From the IMG/VR virus record IMGVR_UViG_3300045911_000167, positions 1 through 35,363 of that record: DNA of 35,363 nucleotides. The stretch is one strand, 5' to 3'. Positions 11,543 to 18,795 of this stretch are shown in pieces; the first letter of the stretch is position 1, and each line of letters begins with the position of its first letter. The position numbers and the translations under genes were made by a program. The notes beneath the pieces are model-generated. The model was not told the DNA's origin. It saw nothing but the letters and a program-made list of their open reading frames with translations, and made no database searches. The stretch comes from a virus.

Positions 11543-11865
11543 TCCGGCTTGCGGCAGTCCTGGCCCTGATGGCGATGCCCGTGTCGGCGGAGACCTACAC
11601 CTTCGGCGGCGCGTCGATCGAGTGGACGGGCCGCGAGGTCATCTTTCGCAACGGGCTGACCGATGCCCACGATTTCCCCGCCGACTTTCACCGCGACATG
11701 ACGCAGGGCTTCACCGTCCGCGTCGTGATCATGCAGGGGGGCGGTCTCGCGCCCGACATGATGATGGTCATTCCTCCGGCGGGTTACGTCGCCGTGCCGG
11801 AGGTCGTCACCGTCGAAGAGCACGAGCGGGGCGTGATTGTCGTCTTTCGCGAGGGCCTGTCATGA
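11539..11865 (+). CDS. Exported protein of unknown function (108 aa)
   Basis: The start MIRLAAVLALMAMPVSAETY shows a clear signal peptide with cleavage after VSA. The mature ~91 residues are beta-rich (FGGASIEWTGREVIFRN, VIVVFREGLS) with a Met-rich patch (LAPDMMMVIPPAGY). A periplasmic protein in the early region is unusual and suggests action on the host envelope. It is the last gene before the terminator at 11917. Confidence 0.7.
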   Translation: MIRLAAVLALMAMPVSAETYTFGGASIEWTGREVIFRNGLTDAHDFPADFHRDMTQGFTVRVVIMQGGGLAPDMMMVIPPAGYVAVPEVVTVEEHERGVIVVFREGLS

Positions 11866-11916
11866 CCGGCCCGGCAAGGTCTCTCCCTGGATGCTGCAGC
11901 ACTGCCGCAGCCACCT

Positions 11917-11961
11917 CCCCGGCGGATGTCGCGCATGTCGCCGCCGGGGCTTTTTCTTTTT
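11917..11961 (+). terminator. Rho-independent terminator
   Basis: A 9-bp perfect stem, CCCCGGCGG (11917-11925) and CCGCCGGGG (11941-11949), with a 15-nt loop, is followed by CTTTTTCTTTTT. This should stop much of the early rightward transcript after the exported protein, so downstream replication genes need read-through, antitermination or their own promoter. Confidence 0.8.
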
Positions 11962-11964
11962 GTT

Positions 11965-12030
11965 CCGGCTGTCCTCCTCTCCGCAGCCGGTGCCGGCGGT
12001 CGCCGTCATCCTCCTCCCGGCGGCGACCGC
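11965..12030 (+). ncRNA. Candidate CcsR/Cuckoo-type RNA: two hairpins with anti-Shine-Dalgarno loops
   Basis: Directly after the terminator's T-tract lie two perfect hairpins. The first has stem CCGGCTG/CAGCCGG (11965-11971, 11984-11990) and loop TCCTCCTCTCCG. The second has stem GCGGTCGCCG/CGGCGACCGC (11996-12005, 12021-12030) and loop TCATCCTCCTCCCGG. Both loops expose CCUCCU-type sequence, and the second has the full CCUCCUCCC. Two hairpins with this loop motif are the hallmark of the Rhodobacter CcsR and rhizobial Cuckoo RNA families, which base-pair with mRNA leaders. The loop is also complementary to the AGGAGG (12056-12061) of the next gene. A free RNA versus a cis-acting leader cannot be told from sequence. 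Confidence 0.55.
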
Positions 12031-12068
12031 TTCGATCCGATCAATCATCGCCAGCAGGAGGTGCGGTC

Positions 12069-12167
12069 ATGAACAAGCCGATCCAGCGATTGCCTGTCAT
12101 CGCGGCCTTGCCCTTGGCGCACATGACGCTGCGGGCCGTCGCCGACGTGATTGAGGCGCAGGCATGA
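12069..12167 (+). CDS. Small protein (32 aa) behind a strong ribosome binding site
   Basis: It begins MNKPIQRLPVIAALPLAHMT and continues to a short helix ending EAQA. AGGAGG (12056-12061) lies 7 nt upstream, the best ribosome binding site in the area, and is complementary to the CCUCCU loops just before it. The stop overlaps the GcrA-like start (ATGA). It might mainly serve translational coupling of the following genes. No domain. Confidence 0.5.
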   Translation: MNKPIQRLPVIAALPLAHMTLRAVADVIEAQA

Positions 12168-12391
12168 GCGCGTCCGTTCCGCAGCGCAAGGGCTGGCCCG
12201 AGGAGGCGATCCTCGAAGCGCTGGAGATGCGCGATCACGACGGGATGACCTACGGCCAGATCGCCCGGCGCATCGGTCGCACGCGCAACGCGGTGATCGC
12301 CACGCTGCGCCACGTCGATGCGCAGGCCGACAAGCACGATCCAACCGGCTGTCGGAACGGCACGATGCCGCGGGGCTGGTGGCGCAGATGA
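12164..12391 (+). CDS. Small GcrA-like DNA-binding protein (75 aa)
   Basis: It begins MSASVPQRKGWPEEAILEAL and has a helix-turn-helix (MTYGQIARRIGRTRNAVIAT, about 28-47) whose TRNAVI recognition helix matches the signature of GcrA, the alphaproteobacterial cell-cycle regulator that reads methylated GANTC. The rest of GcrA (the sigma70-binding tail) is absent; the protein ends in a basic, Trp-rich tail (PRGWWRR). It could affect host promoters or phage replication timing; the family link rests on a short motif. Overlaps both neighbours. Confidence 0.6.
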   Translation: MSASVPQRKGWPEEAILEALEMRDHDGMTYGQIARRIGRTRNAVIATLRHVDAQADKHDPTGCRNGTMPRGWWRR

Positions 12392-13236
12392 CCTATCGCA
12401 CGATCGACATCGGCGACCGGGAGGTGCGGCCTCGCGGGATCGAAGCCAAGCCCGAGCTGCAATGGCTGCGGATCGCGGACCTCGTGATCGACGAGGATTA
12501 TCAGCGCCCGCTCAAGGCCGCGAGCTGGCGGCAGATCGAGAAGATCGCCGCGGCCTTCACCTGGTCGCATTTCTCGCCGGTGCTGGTCGCGCCGGTGGGC
12601 GAGCGGTTCGCCATCATCGACGGCCAGCACAGGACGCATGCCGCCAAGCTGGTTGGCCTGTCCGAAGTGCCCTGCATGGTCATAGACCTGGACGAGAGCG
12701 CGCAGGCGCGCGCCTTTGCGGCGGTCAACGGCGTGGTGACCGCGGTCAATCCGGGCCATGTCTACAAGGCCGCGCTGCAGGCAGGCGAGCCATGGGCGCT
12801 GGCCGCCAAGGCCGCGGTCGAGAATGCCGGAGCCAGGTTGGTGCCCTATACACCCTCAGGCGGCGACAAGCGACCGGGCGAGGTCTATTGCGTGGCCTAT
12901 ATCCGCCACCAGGTCGAGCTTGGGCGTGCGAACCTTCTGACCCTGTCGCTCTCCGCGATCAATCGGTGCTCGTCAAGTGGAGACCTGTTCGTCTGGCAAT
13001 ATCCCTTCCTGCGCGCGCTGATCACGGTGCTGCAGAAAGTGCCGCGCGCGCAGAAACGTGATCTCGTGGCGTTTCTGGACGCGCATCCTCCGGCCCGGCT
13101 CGATCACGGCGTGCATCTGCTGCGGCTATCGGCCGATGCCGACCCCGACCTGCGCACGAAATCGCACGCGGCGATCTTCGCCGAGGCGCTGCAGGCGCAG
13201 ATGGAGCGCTGGGTGGCGGCAGAGGGCGGCAGATGA
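12388..13236 (+). CDS. ParB-like N-terminal-domain protein (DUF6551-like)
   Basis: The 282-residue protein begins MTYRTIDIGDREVRPRGIEA. Residues ~25-110 fit the ParB/Srx fold: LRIADLVIDEDYQRP, then a helix IEKIAAAFTWSHFSPVLVAP and the IIDGQHR box (~76-82), which in ParB is the CTP/NTP-binding signature region, followed by VPCMVI. The C-terminal ~170 residues are helical and not recognised. No centromere-binding HTH is obvious, so partition is unlikely; such proteins in phages have been annotated as nucleases or regulators. It lies in the early operon before the primase. Confidence 0.75.
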   Translation: MTYRTIDIGDREVRPRGIEAKPELQWLRIADLVIDEDYQRPLKAASWRQIEKIAAAFTWSHFSPVLVAPVGERFAIIDGQHRTHAAKLVGLSEVPCMVIDLDESAQARAFAAVNGVVTAVNPGHVYKAALQAGEPWALAAKAAVENAGARLVPYTPSGGDKRPGEVYCVAYIRHQVELGRANLLTLSLSAINRCSSSGDLFVWQYPFLRALITVLQKVPRAQKRDLVAFLDAHPPARLDHGVHLLRLSADADPDLRTKSHAAIFAEALQAQMERWVAAEGGR

Positions 13237-13841
13237 CGGGTCTTCTCGACGCTCTTGAACGGGTCAGCTTGGCGGCCCCGCCGGTCGCCAGGCAGCGGGG
13301 CATCCTTGCCGCGCTCGATGCTGTCATGCCTCCGCCGAAGCGCGCGGGGGCGTCGATCGCCGAGCCTGCCGAGCCCCGTGACGAGCCGCCGTTGCGGGGT
13401 CCGGCGTTGCGGGCCGCGCTCCTGCGTCTGCGGGATGTGGAGCCCGATCGCGCGCCCTGGCCGGAGGAATGGTGGACGCGGAACGATCCGGCCGATGGCG
13501 TGCGCTGCCAGCGCATGTGGAGCGAGTGTCTGCGGCTGGCGCTCATCGAGGTGTGCGATGCCTATTGCAAGGACCTCGACCTGCGCGAGGCCTGGGACGC
13601 CAAGCCCGCGGCGCTTCGCCGCGGCAGGCGCCCCGATGTGCGGCCGAGCTGGATCGGCTCGCCGGATTTCCATGAGGTCTGCGCGCTGGCCGGTCTTGAT
13701 GGAGAGGCCGTCGCTCAGCGTGCCCGCGCGCAGCTTGTTTCGCGCGAGGGGGCGGCGGCGATGGGGTGGGCCCTGTCCGCGGCGGTCACCGGCGATGGTT
13801 ACAAGGTGAGGCGGTCGTTCGGCGAGGGTGATCATGAGTGA
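13233..13841 (+). CDS. Hypothetical early protein (202 aa)
   Basis: It begins MTGLLDALERVSLAAPPVAR. The first 60 residues are Pro/Ala-rich and probably disordered; the rest has conserved-looking Trp/Cys stretches (APWPEEWWTRND, CQRMWSECLRLALIEVCDAY, RPSWIGSPDFHEVCALAGLD). The C-terminal SPDFHEVCALAGL resembles DNA-binding-type motifs in regulators but is not assigned. It overlaps the ParB-like gene and precedes two small hypothetical genes. Confidence 0.7.
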   Translation: MTGLLDALERVSLAAPPVARQRGILAALDAVMPPPKRAGASIAEPAEPRDEPPLRGPALRAALLRLRDVEPDRAPWPEEWWTRNDPADGVRCQRMWSECLRLALIEVCDAYCKDLDLREAWDAKPAALRRGRRPDVRPSWIGSPDFHEVCALAGLDGEAVAQRARAQLVSREGAAAMGWALSAAVTGDGYKVRRSFGEGDHE

Positions 13842-14163
13842 CCGCAGGCCGCAGCTCCGCCGCGCGATCCTGTCGACATCGGTCGCCTTTGTCGCGCTGC
13901 ATCATGGCAGCCGCGCAAAGGCGATCCTGTTCGAGCGGTTGCGGCAGCTGCTGCACGTGCACGCACAGGAGGCCGCACCTGCCGATCTGACGGAATCCGA
14001 TGACCTCGGCCCCGTGATCGCCGCGGCCTCGCGCCTGTGCGGGCTGTGCGGGGAAAGGGCGGCAACCCTGGGCGATCCGGAGTTCTATCTGCGAACGACC
14101 ATCGGGGGGTACTTCGCCAAACAGTCGGAAGGCCTTGCCGCCAATCTCGGGGTGGCGGCATGA
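13834..14163 (+). CDS. Hypothetical protein (109 aa)
   Basis: ATG 13834 (MSDRRPQLRRAILSTSVAFV) follows GAGGG and lies within the upstream gene's end. It is helical with a basic N-terminus and a CGLCGE pair of cysteines that could be metal-binding but lacks a second pair. Function unknown. The next gene overlaps its stop by ATGA. Confidence 0.65.
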   Translation: MSDRRPQLRRAILSTSVAFVALHHGSRAKAILFERLRQLLHVHAQEAAPADLTESDDLGPVIAAASRLCGLCGERAATLGDPEFYLRTTIGGYFAKQSEGLAANLGVAA

Positions 14164-14522
14164 AGAATAGAGCCGAATTCGCTTCTCTGTGCACATATAT
14201 CAGAGCGCTTGCGATGCTTTGTCACCCGAAAGCCTTTGAGGGTAAGCGCCATCTGAACGACCTGATGTTTGGTATCGAAGAAGTCTACTGGCAAAAATTG
14301 AAGGCCGTCTGTGGGAAGCTGGACGCCATCGATTTTGAGGGGGTCTTGTCTGCCGACTTGGCGGTAGCAGGCGAGATCGTAGATCTCGTCCACTTCAGCC
14401 AATCACCGGATTGGCAAATCGCGTCTGAGTGTGCCCGGCTTGTGCGTTCGTACCAGTTTAACGCCGCCAGAGAGTATGTCGACAACTTCAGGAAACCGTG
14501 GCCGATGAAGGATTGGTCATGA
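14160..14522 (+). CDS. Hypothetical protein of lower GC (120 aa), possible late arrival
   Basis: It begins MKNRAEFASLCTYIRALAML and is helical with several aromatic and Cys residues (FGIEEVYWQKLKAVCGKL). Its codon choice is visibly less GC-biased than that of its neighbours (more A/T third positions), hinting at more recent acquisition. It still overlaps both neighbours by ATGA, so it has been fitted into the operon. No family recognised. Confidence 0.65.
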   Translation: MKNRAEFASLCTYIRALAMLCHPKAFEGKRHLNDLMFGIEEVYWQKLKAVCGKLDAIDFEGVLSADLAVAGEIVDLVHFSQSPDWQIASECARLVRSYQFNAAREYVDNFRKPWPMKDWS

Positions 14523-14710
14523 AACACTGGTCGGACGAAACCCGTTGGCAACCCCTGGCCGATGTCGTCGCGCGGATCAAGGCGCGGGCCGAGGCGGTCC
14601 ATCGTGCCGGTGCGGATGATGCGGCCGAGGCGGCACTCGACGAACATGACGATCCGGTCGCCGCCGAGCACCGGCAGCGCATGGCGGAGCGGAGGCGGCG
14701 TGATGCGTGA
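14519..14710 (+). CDS. Hypothetical charged helical protein (63 aa)
   Basis: It begins MKHWSDETRWQPLADVVARI and is a long, highly charged, Ala/Arg/Glu-rich helix ending in RMAERRRRDA. The amphipathic pattern suggests a coiled coil. It overlaps the upstream stop and the primase start. A primase accessory role is possible from position only. Confidence 0.6.
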   Translation: MKHWSDETRWQPLADVVARIKARAEAVHRAGADDAAEAALDEHDDPVAAEHRQRMAERRRRDA

Positions 14711-15836
14711 CGATCCCCTTCTTGCCGAAGCCAAGCTGGTGCCGATCATGGACATCGCGGATCGGCTCGGGCTCTCCGACCTCAAGCGCGCGGGGCGGGA
14801 ATGGGTCGGGCCGTGCCCGGTCTGCGGCGGGCGGGATCGGTTCGGGATCAATCCGGACAAGGGCGCCTGGAACTGCCGCCACTGCGGCGGCGGCGACGGG
14901 ATCGGCCTGATCCGTCATGTCCTGTCCTGCGACTTCAAGGCGGCGCTCGCCTGGCTGATGGGCGAGGCTGGCGTCGATCTCGATCCGGTCGAGGCGGCGC
15001 GGCGCAAGGCCGAGGCTGCGCGGAAGGAGGCTGCGCGTCTGGCCTCCTCCGAGAAGGCCCGCGCCCGTGCCATCGCCCAGGCGCGCGCCATCTGGAATTC
15101 CTGCCGACCCGCCGCCGGGACGGCGGTCGGCCATTACCTGCGCCTGCGCGGACTGCCCGACTGGATCGCGGATGCGCCGCCGGACGCGCTGCGGTTTCAT
15201 CCTGCGCTGCCCTACATGGTCCCCTCCGCGGCTGGCCGGGACTGGATCGAAATCCATCGCGGCCCCGCCATGGTCGCGGGATGTCTCGGCAGCGACGGTC
15301 GGCTGACCGCCGTGCATCGGACCTGGCTCGACCTTACCCGTGCCAAAGGCAAGGCGAAGATCGTCCACAACGGCGAGATCATGCCCGCGAAGAAGATTTG
15401 GGGGTCCAAGAAGGGCACCGCGATCCGCCTGACGCATGTGCGCGGCGATGCGTTCGACACGCTGGTGATGGGCGAGGGGATCGAGACGACACTGACGGCT
15501 CGCGCGGCGGACGCCTATCCGGCGGCGGCCTATTGGGCCGGGGTCGATCTGGGCAACATGTCGGGCCAGCGCATCATCCGCGGCGACGGCGGAAGGTTTG
15601 CCGGAATCCCCGACCTGCACGACAAGGACGCCTTCCTGCCGCCGCCCTGGGTCCGGTGGCTCATCTTCGTGCAGGACGGGGATTCCGAGCCGCGCCTCAC
15701 GCGGGCCAAGCTCCTGGCGGGGCTGCGGCGGGCGAAAGCCATGTCGCGCCGTCTGGAGCGCATCAGCATCGTCCACGCGGGCGAAGGACGCGACCTGAAC
15801 GACCTGATCATGGAGGAGGTGAGCGATGCGGCGTGA
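14703..15836 (+). CDS. DNA primase (zinc finger plus Toprim)
   Basis: The 377-residue protein begins MRDDPLLAEAKLVPIMDIAD. A CHC2-like zinc finger (CPVCGGRDRFGIN then CRHCGGGDGIG, about 38-63) binds the template. A charged linker (Ala/Lys-rich helix, ~95-125) leads to the catalytic part with a Toprim-type core: LVMGEGIETTLTA (~252-264, catalytic Glu) and FVQDGDSEP (~324, metal-binding Asp pair). The layout matches short primases of phages and plasmids that work with a separate helicase, here the SF3 protein at 16484. It would make RNA primers on phage DNA. ATG 14703 overlaps the upstream gene. Confidence 0.87.
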   Translation: MRDDPLLAEAKLVPIMDIADRLGLSDLKRAGREWVGPCPVCGGRDRFGINPDKGAWNCRHCGGGDGIGLIRHVLSCDFKAALAWLMGEAGVDLDPVEAARRKAEAARKEAARLASSEKARARAIAQARAIWNSCRPAAGTAVGHYLRLRGLPDWIADAPPDALRFHPALPYMVPSAAGRDWIEIHRGPAMVAGCLGSDGRLTAVHRTWLDLTRAKGKAKIVHNGEIMPAKKIWGSKKGTAIRLTHVRGDAFDTLVMGEGIETTLTARAADAYPAAAYWAGVDLGNMSGQRIIRGDGGRFAGIPDLHDKDAFLPPPWVRWLIFVQDGDSEPRLTRAKLLAGLRRAKAMSRRLERISIVHAGEGRDLNDLIMEEVSDAA

Positions 15837-16005
15837 GGATCGCGATCCCTTTCGGCGCCTGTCGGCCAAGGAAGTGCCGTCCTCGGCCAGATGGTCGGCG
15901 TCCGGTCGTCACATGACCGAGGACGAGGCGCGCCACGCGCAGCGGCGGGCTGTCTCGATCCAGCACAGCCTGCGTGCCAAGGGCAAGGAGAAGGACCGCA
16001 GATGA
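15826..16005 (+). CDS. Small basic protein (59 aa)
   Basis: It begins MRREDRDPFRRLSAKEVPSS and is very rich in Arg, with a helical centre (TEDEARHAQRRAVSIQHSLR) and a Lys/Arg tail. It follows a strong AGGAGG at 15813-15818. It overlaps the primase end and the HD-protein start (ATGA). It may bind nucleic acid; family unknown. Confidence 0.6.
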   Translation: MRREDRDPFRRLSAKEVPSSARWSASGRHMTEDEARHAQRRAVSIQHSLRAKGKEKDRR

Positions 16006-16487
16006 GCATCATTGCCGCCTGGGAGGCGACGTTCACCCGTCGCTGGCACCGTCATGCCCACCTTGCCGACACGCATGATCCCATTGCCGCCCATCAGGGC
16101 CGGGTCGCGCTGCTGGCGCTGATCCTCTTTCCGCGCGAGCATGCGCTGCACCGCGCGGCGATCATTCACGATATGGGCGAGGCCGCCGTGGGCGATGTGC
16201 CCAATCCGGTCAAGGACCGCAACCCGGACCTCAAGGCCGCGCTGGACCGGATCGAGGCGGAGGCAATGGCCGAGATGCAGTTGCCGCCCGTCTCGATGGA
16301 CGACCGCGACCGCGACATGCTGCGGCTTTGCGACAAGCTCGATGCGATACTCTGGGCGCGGCACCATCGACCCGAGCTGATGGACGACCCCGAATGGAAG
16401 GCCGACGTGCAGAAGGTCCGCGGCCTGATGTGGCGGCTGGGTGTGGCCGACCGCGTGAGCCCCGTTCTGGGATGGGTGCTGCGATGA
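16002..16487 (+). CDS. HD-domain hydrolase (YfbR-like)
   Basis: The 161-residue protein begins MSIIAAWEATFTRRWHRHAH. It has the metal ligands of an HD phosphohydrolase: H in HQGRVALLAL (~29), the HD pair in AAIIHDMGEAAVGDVPNPVK (~55), and the terminal D in LRLCDKLDA (~111). Relatives such as YfbR remove phosphate from deoxynucleoside monophosphates. In a phage it could adjust nucleotide pools or remove inhibitory nucleotides during replication. It sits between primase and helicase genes, overlapping both neighbours. Confidence 0.8.
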   Translation: MSIIAAWEATFTRRWHRHAHLADTHDPIAAHQGRVALLALILFPREHALHRAAIIHDMGEAAVGDVPNPVKDRNPDLKAALDRIEAEAMAEMQLPPVSMDDRDRDMLRLCDKLDAILWARHHRPELMDDPEWKADVQKVRGLMWRLGVADRVSPVLGWVLR

Positions 16488-18361
16488 GCGATCCGCTCGA
16501 TCAGGTCCGCCGTGTGATGGCCGCGCCCGAGGATGTCGACATGGGCGGCGTGCCGTCGGCGGATGACTTCCCCGATGAGGGTGGTGACCCGGGGCCTGAC
16601 ATTGGCGACGGATGGGGGCCCGATGTCGAGCCCCCGGAAGGTCCGCCGAGAGACCCGCCAGAGGGCGTTGATCTTGATCGCCACATCGAGGCGGCGGCCT
16701 TCCCGCTTAATGACATCGGGAACGGCAAGCGCTTCTGCACGTATTTCGGCGAGGACGTCATGTTCGTGCCGCGCGTGGGTTGGTTCGCATGGGACGGCTG
16801 CCGATGGGCCAAGGATTCCGACGAGCTGGTCGTGCGGGGCAAGGCACAGAAGGTCAGCGAGCTGATGCTGCGCGAAATCGAGCACATGGCAGTCGAGCCA
16901 TGGGAAAAGAAGCGCCTGGACGAACTGCCTGCGGCGATCGCAGCGGCAAAGGGTCTGGAGGCGCAAACGCGGACGCCCGAGCAGGATGCCGAGCTGGACA
17001 AGCTGTGGGCCAAGGTCCGTGCGGGCGAGGCTCTCAAGAAAGAGGTCTTGCGCCGAAAGGGGGAATACCGGCGTTTTGCCAAGTCTACAGGCAACACCGG
17101 CAAGATCGACGCCATGAAGACCGAAGCGGCCATCGGCCTGGCGCAACAGGTCGAAGCTCTCGATTCCGACCCGCTGGCGGTCAACACACTGACAGGCACG
17201 CTCAAGTTTTCCGTCAGCGAGCCGACCGGGGAGGGCGATACGCGGGTCGCGTCGTTTGTGCTTCATCGCCATGACAGGGCTGATCGGCTGACCAAATGCA
17301 TGACGGTCGCATATGATCCACATGCGCAGGCGCCGCGTTTCGAGGCGTTCATGCAGCGGATCATGCCGGATGCGGAGATCAGGCGCTTCCTGCAGCGGTC
17401 CTTCGGTCTCGCCATGACGGCCCGGATGGAACAGCGCATCTGGTTCCTTTACGGCCACGGCGCGAACGGCAAGTCCTCCCTGATCGACCTGATGGCCAAA
17501 ATCCTCGGTGACTATTCCGCCACGGCGAAGATCGAAACCCTGACTGGTCAGACAAAGCGTGGCGGAGCCGATGCCACTCCGGACCTGATACCCCTGATGG
17601 GCGCCCGCATGGTGCGCGCGTCGGAGCCAGAACAAGGCGAGCGGTTGAAGGAAGGACTGATCAAGGAAATGACGGGCGGCGAAGCCATGCTGATCCGCGC
17701 GCTACATTCTGACTTCATCGAGGTCAGGCCGGTCTTCAAGCTGTTCATTTCCGGCAACCACAAACCGGAAATCCGGGGTACCGACGACGGCATCTGGCGG
17801 CGCGTGCTCATGGTGCCGTTCAAGGAACAGATTCCGGAGAAGGAGCGCGACATCCACTTCGGCGAGAAGCTCTACAAGGCCGAGGCGGCGGGCATCCTCA
17901 ACTGGATGATCGATGGGCTGATCAGCTATCTCGAAAATGGCCTGCAGGTGCCGAAGGCGGTGGCCGAGGCGACCCAAGCCTATCGCGAGGAGAACGACCC
18001 GATCGGCATCTTCCTCGATGCATGCTGCGAGGTAAGAGGGGACGCCGGCACATTCACCAGATCGAGCGATCTGACCGACGCCTTCAACTTCTACCAGGCC
18101 GAACTTGGCAGCTCGCAATGGACCGGGCGACAGTTTCAGCTGCGCCTGAAGGACAAGGCCGAGCGATGGCGCGATCCACGCACAGGGCTGACCTTCATGG
18201 CCGCCAAGCGGTCCGTCGCTGGATATCAGGGCATCGCACTCACCGATGTCTTCCGACGGCGGATGGATGACGCGGTGGCGGCCGGGAAATGGAAGCGTGG
18301 CGTCGCGACATCAACTGGGAGCGCTGCGAGCGGTGCGGGCGATGATCAGCATGATTTCTGA
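16484..18361 (+). CDS. SF3 helicase (P4/D5-type, phage replication)
   Basis: The 625-residue protein begins MSDPLDQVRRVMAAPEDVDM. A Pro/Gly/Asp-rich linker (~20-65) is followed by a D5_N-like region (~90-300), then the SF3 ATPase core: Walker A GHGANGKSSLID (~324), the acidic/sensor stretch ARMVRASEPEQGERL (~374) and sensor segment FKLFISGNHKPEIRGTDDGIWRR (~418-440). The C-terminal part carries the SF3 tail (YREENDPIGIFLD). It is expected to unwind phage DNA at the origin, loading near the primase. The candidate origin begins right after its stop. The frame is intact and no frameshift is seen. Confidence 0.9.
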   Translation: MSDPLDQVRRVMAAPEDVDMGGVPSADDFPDEGGDPGPDIGDGWGPDVEPPEGPPRDPPEGVDLDRHIEAAAFPLNDIGNGKRFCTYFGEDVMFVPRVGWFAWDGCRWAKDSDELVVRGKAQKVSELMLREIEHMAVEPWEKKRLDELPAAIAAAKGLEAQTRTPEQDAELDKLWAKVRAGEALKKEVLRRKGEYRRFAKSTGNTGKIDAMKTEAAIGLAQQVEALDSDPLAVNTLTGTLKFSVSEPTGEGDTRVASFVLHRHDRADRLTKCMTVAYDPHAQAPRFEAFMQRIMPDAEIRRFLQRSFGLAMTARMEQRIWFLYGHGANGKSSLIDLMAKILGDYSATAKIETLTGQTKRGGADATPDLIPLMGARMVRASEPEQGERLKEGLIKEMTGGEAMLIRALHSDFIEVRPVFKLFISGNHKPEIRGTDDGIWRRVLMVPFKEQIPEKERDIHFGEKLYKAEAAGILNWMIDGLISYLENGLQVPKAVAEATQAYREENDPIGIFLDACCEVRGDAGTFTRSSDLTDAFNFYQAELGSSQWTGRQFQLRLKDKAERWRDPRTGLTFMAAKRSVAGYQGIALTDVFRRRMDDAVAAGKWKRGVATSTGSAASGAGDDQHDF

Positions 18362-18795
18362 TGGCCTGCCCCGCACCCCATTTTCGGTCTCTGTGAGGGA
18401 GTTTCGGACGGTAGTCTCAGCCATCGGTGGGAGGATGTCGGCCTCGGGGTCAGGGGGGCTGGCATAGACAAATCAAGGACTTGGCCCGCTTTTGGGAGCA
18501 TGGGGACCATAGGGAGCAAATTCGACAGGTAATGCGCGCGCGCGTGATGTCCGGGGTCAGGGGGTAGTGACTCTGTTTTACGCGTTACCCTTCAATTTCA
18601 CTCCCTATGCTCCCTGACCTCCCTCTTATTCAAGATAATGATTTAAAAACAAAGGTTTATGGAAATTGCAGGGCAGTCGCAAAAGGGAGGTAGTGCGGGA
18701 GGTACTCCAATCTGCGGGAGGTTCGGCAGATGCGTAATCCAAGATACTGCGGCAAGCGTGACGGAACACACAACATATAGAGAAAGGCAGGCAAA
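18362..18795. other. Gene-poor, repeat-rich candidate replication origin
   Basis: No convincing gene lies here (a 41-residue frame at 18342-18467, MISMISDGLPRTPFSVSVRE, is weak). GGGAGGT occurs at 18685-18691, 18697-18703 and 18716-18722 and inverted (ACCTCCC) at 18617-18623. A related GGGAGCAT motif occurs at 18494-18501 and inverted near 18606-18613, within an inverted repeat of GGGAGCA/ATAGGGAG. An AT-rich stretch (18626-18668) lies between the repeat groups, like a melting element. This layout right after the helicase gene fits a theta origin with iterons. Alternatives: regulatory leader of the gene at 18796, or an RNA structure. Confidence 0.45.

Noticed and set aside
11862-12068. Open frame continuing across the terminator and hairpins
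   Set aside because: Translation is Ser/Arg/Cys-rich without domain character, and the DNA is better explained by a terminator and RNA hairpins.
14577-15869. Long minus-strand frame opposite the primase
   Set aside because: Antisense shadow of a confirmed gene; Arg/Pro-rich composition.
18342-18467. 41-residue frame overlapping the helicase end
   Set aside because: Weak ribosome binding site and no neighbour coupling; retained only as a remark in the origin-region entry.
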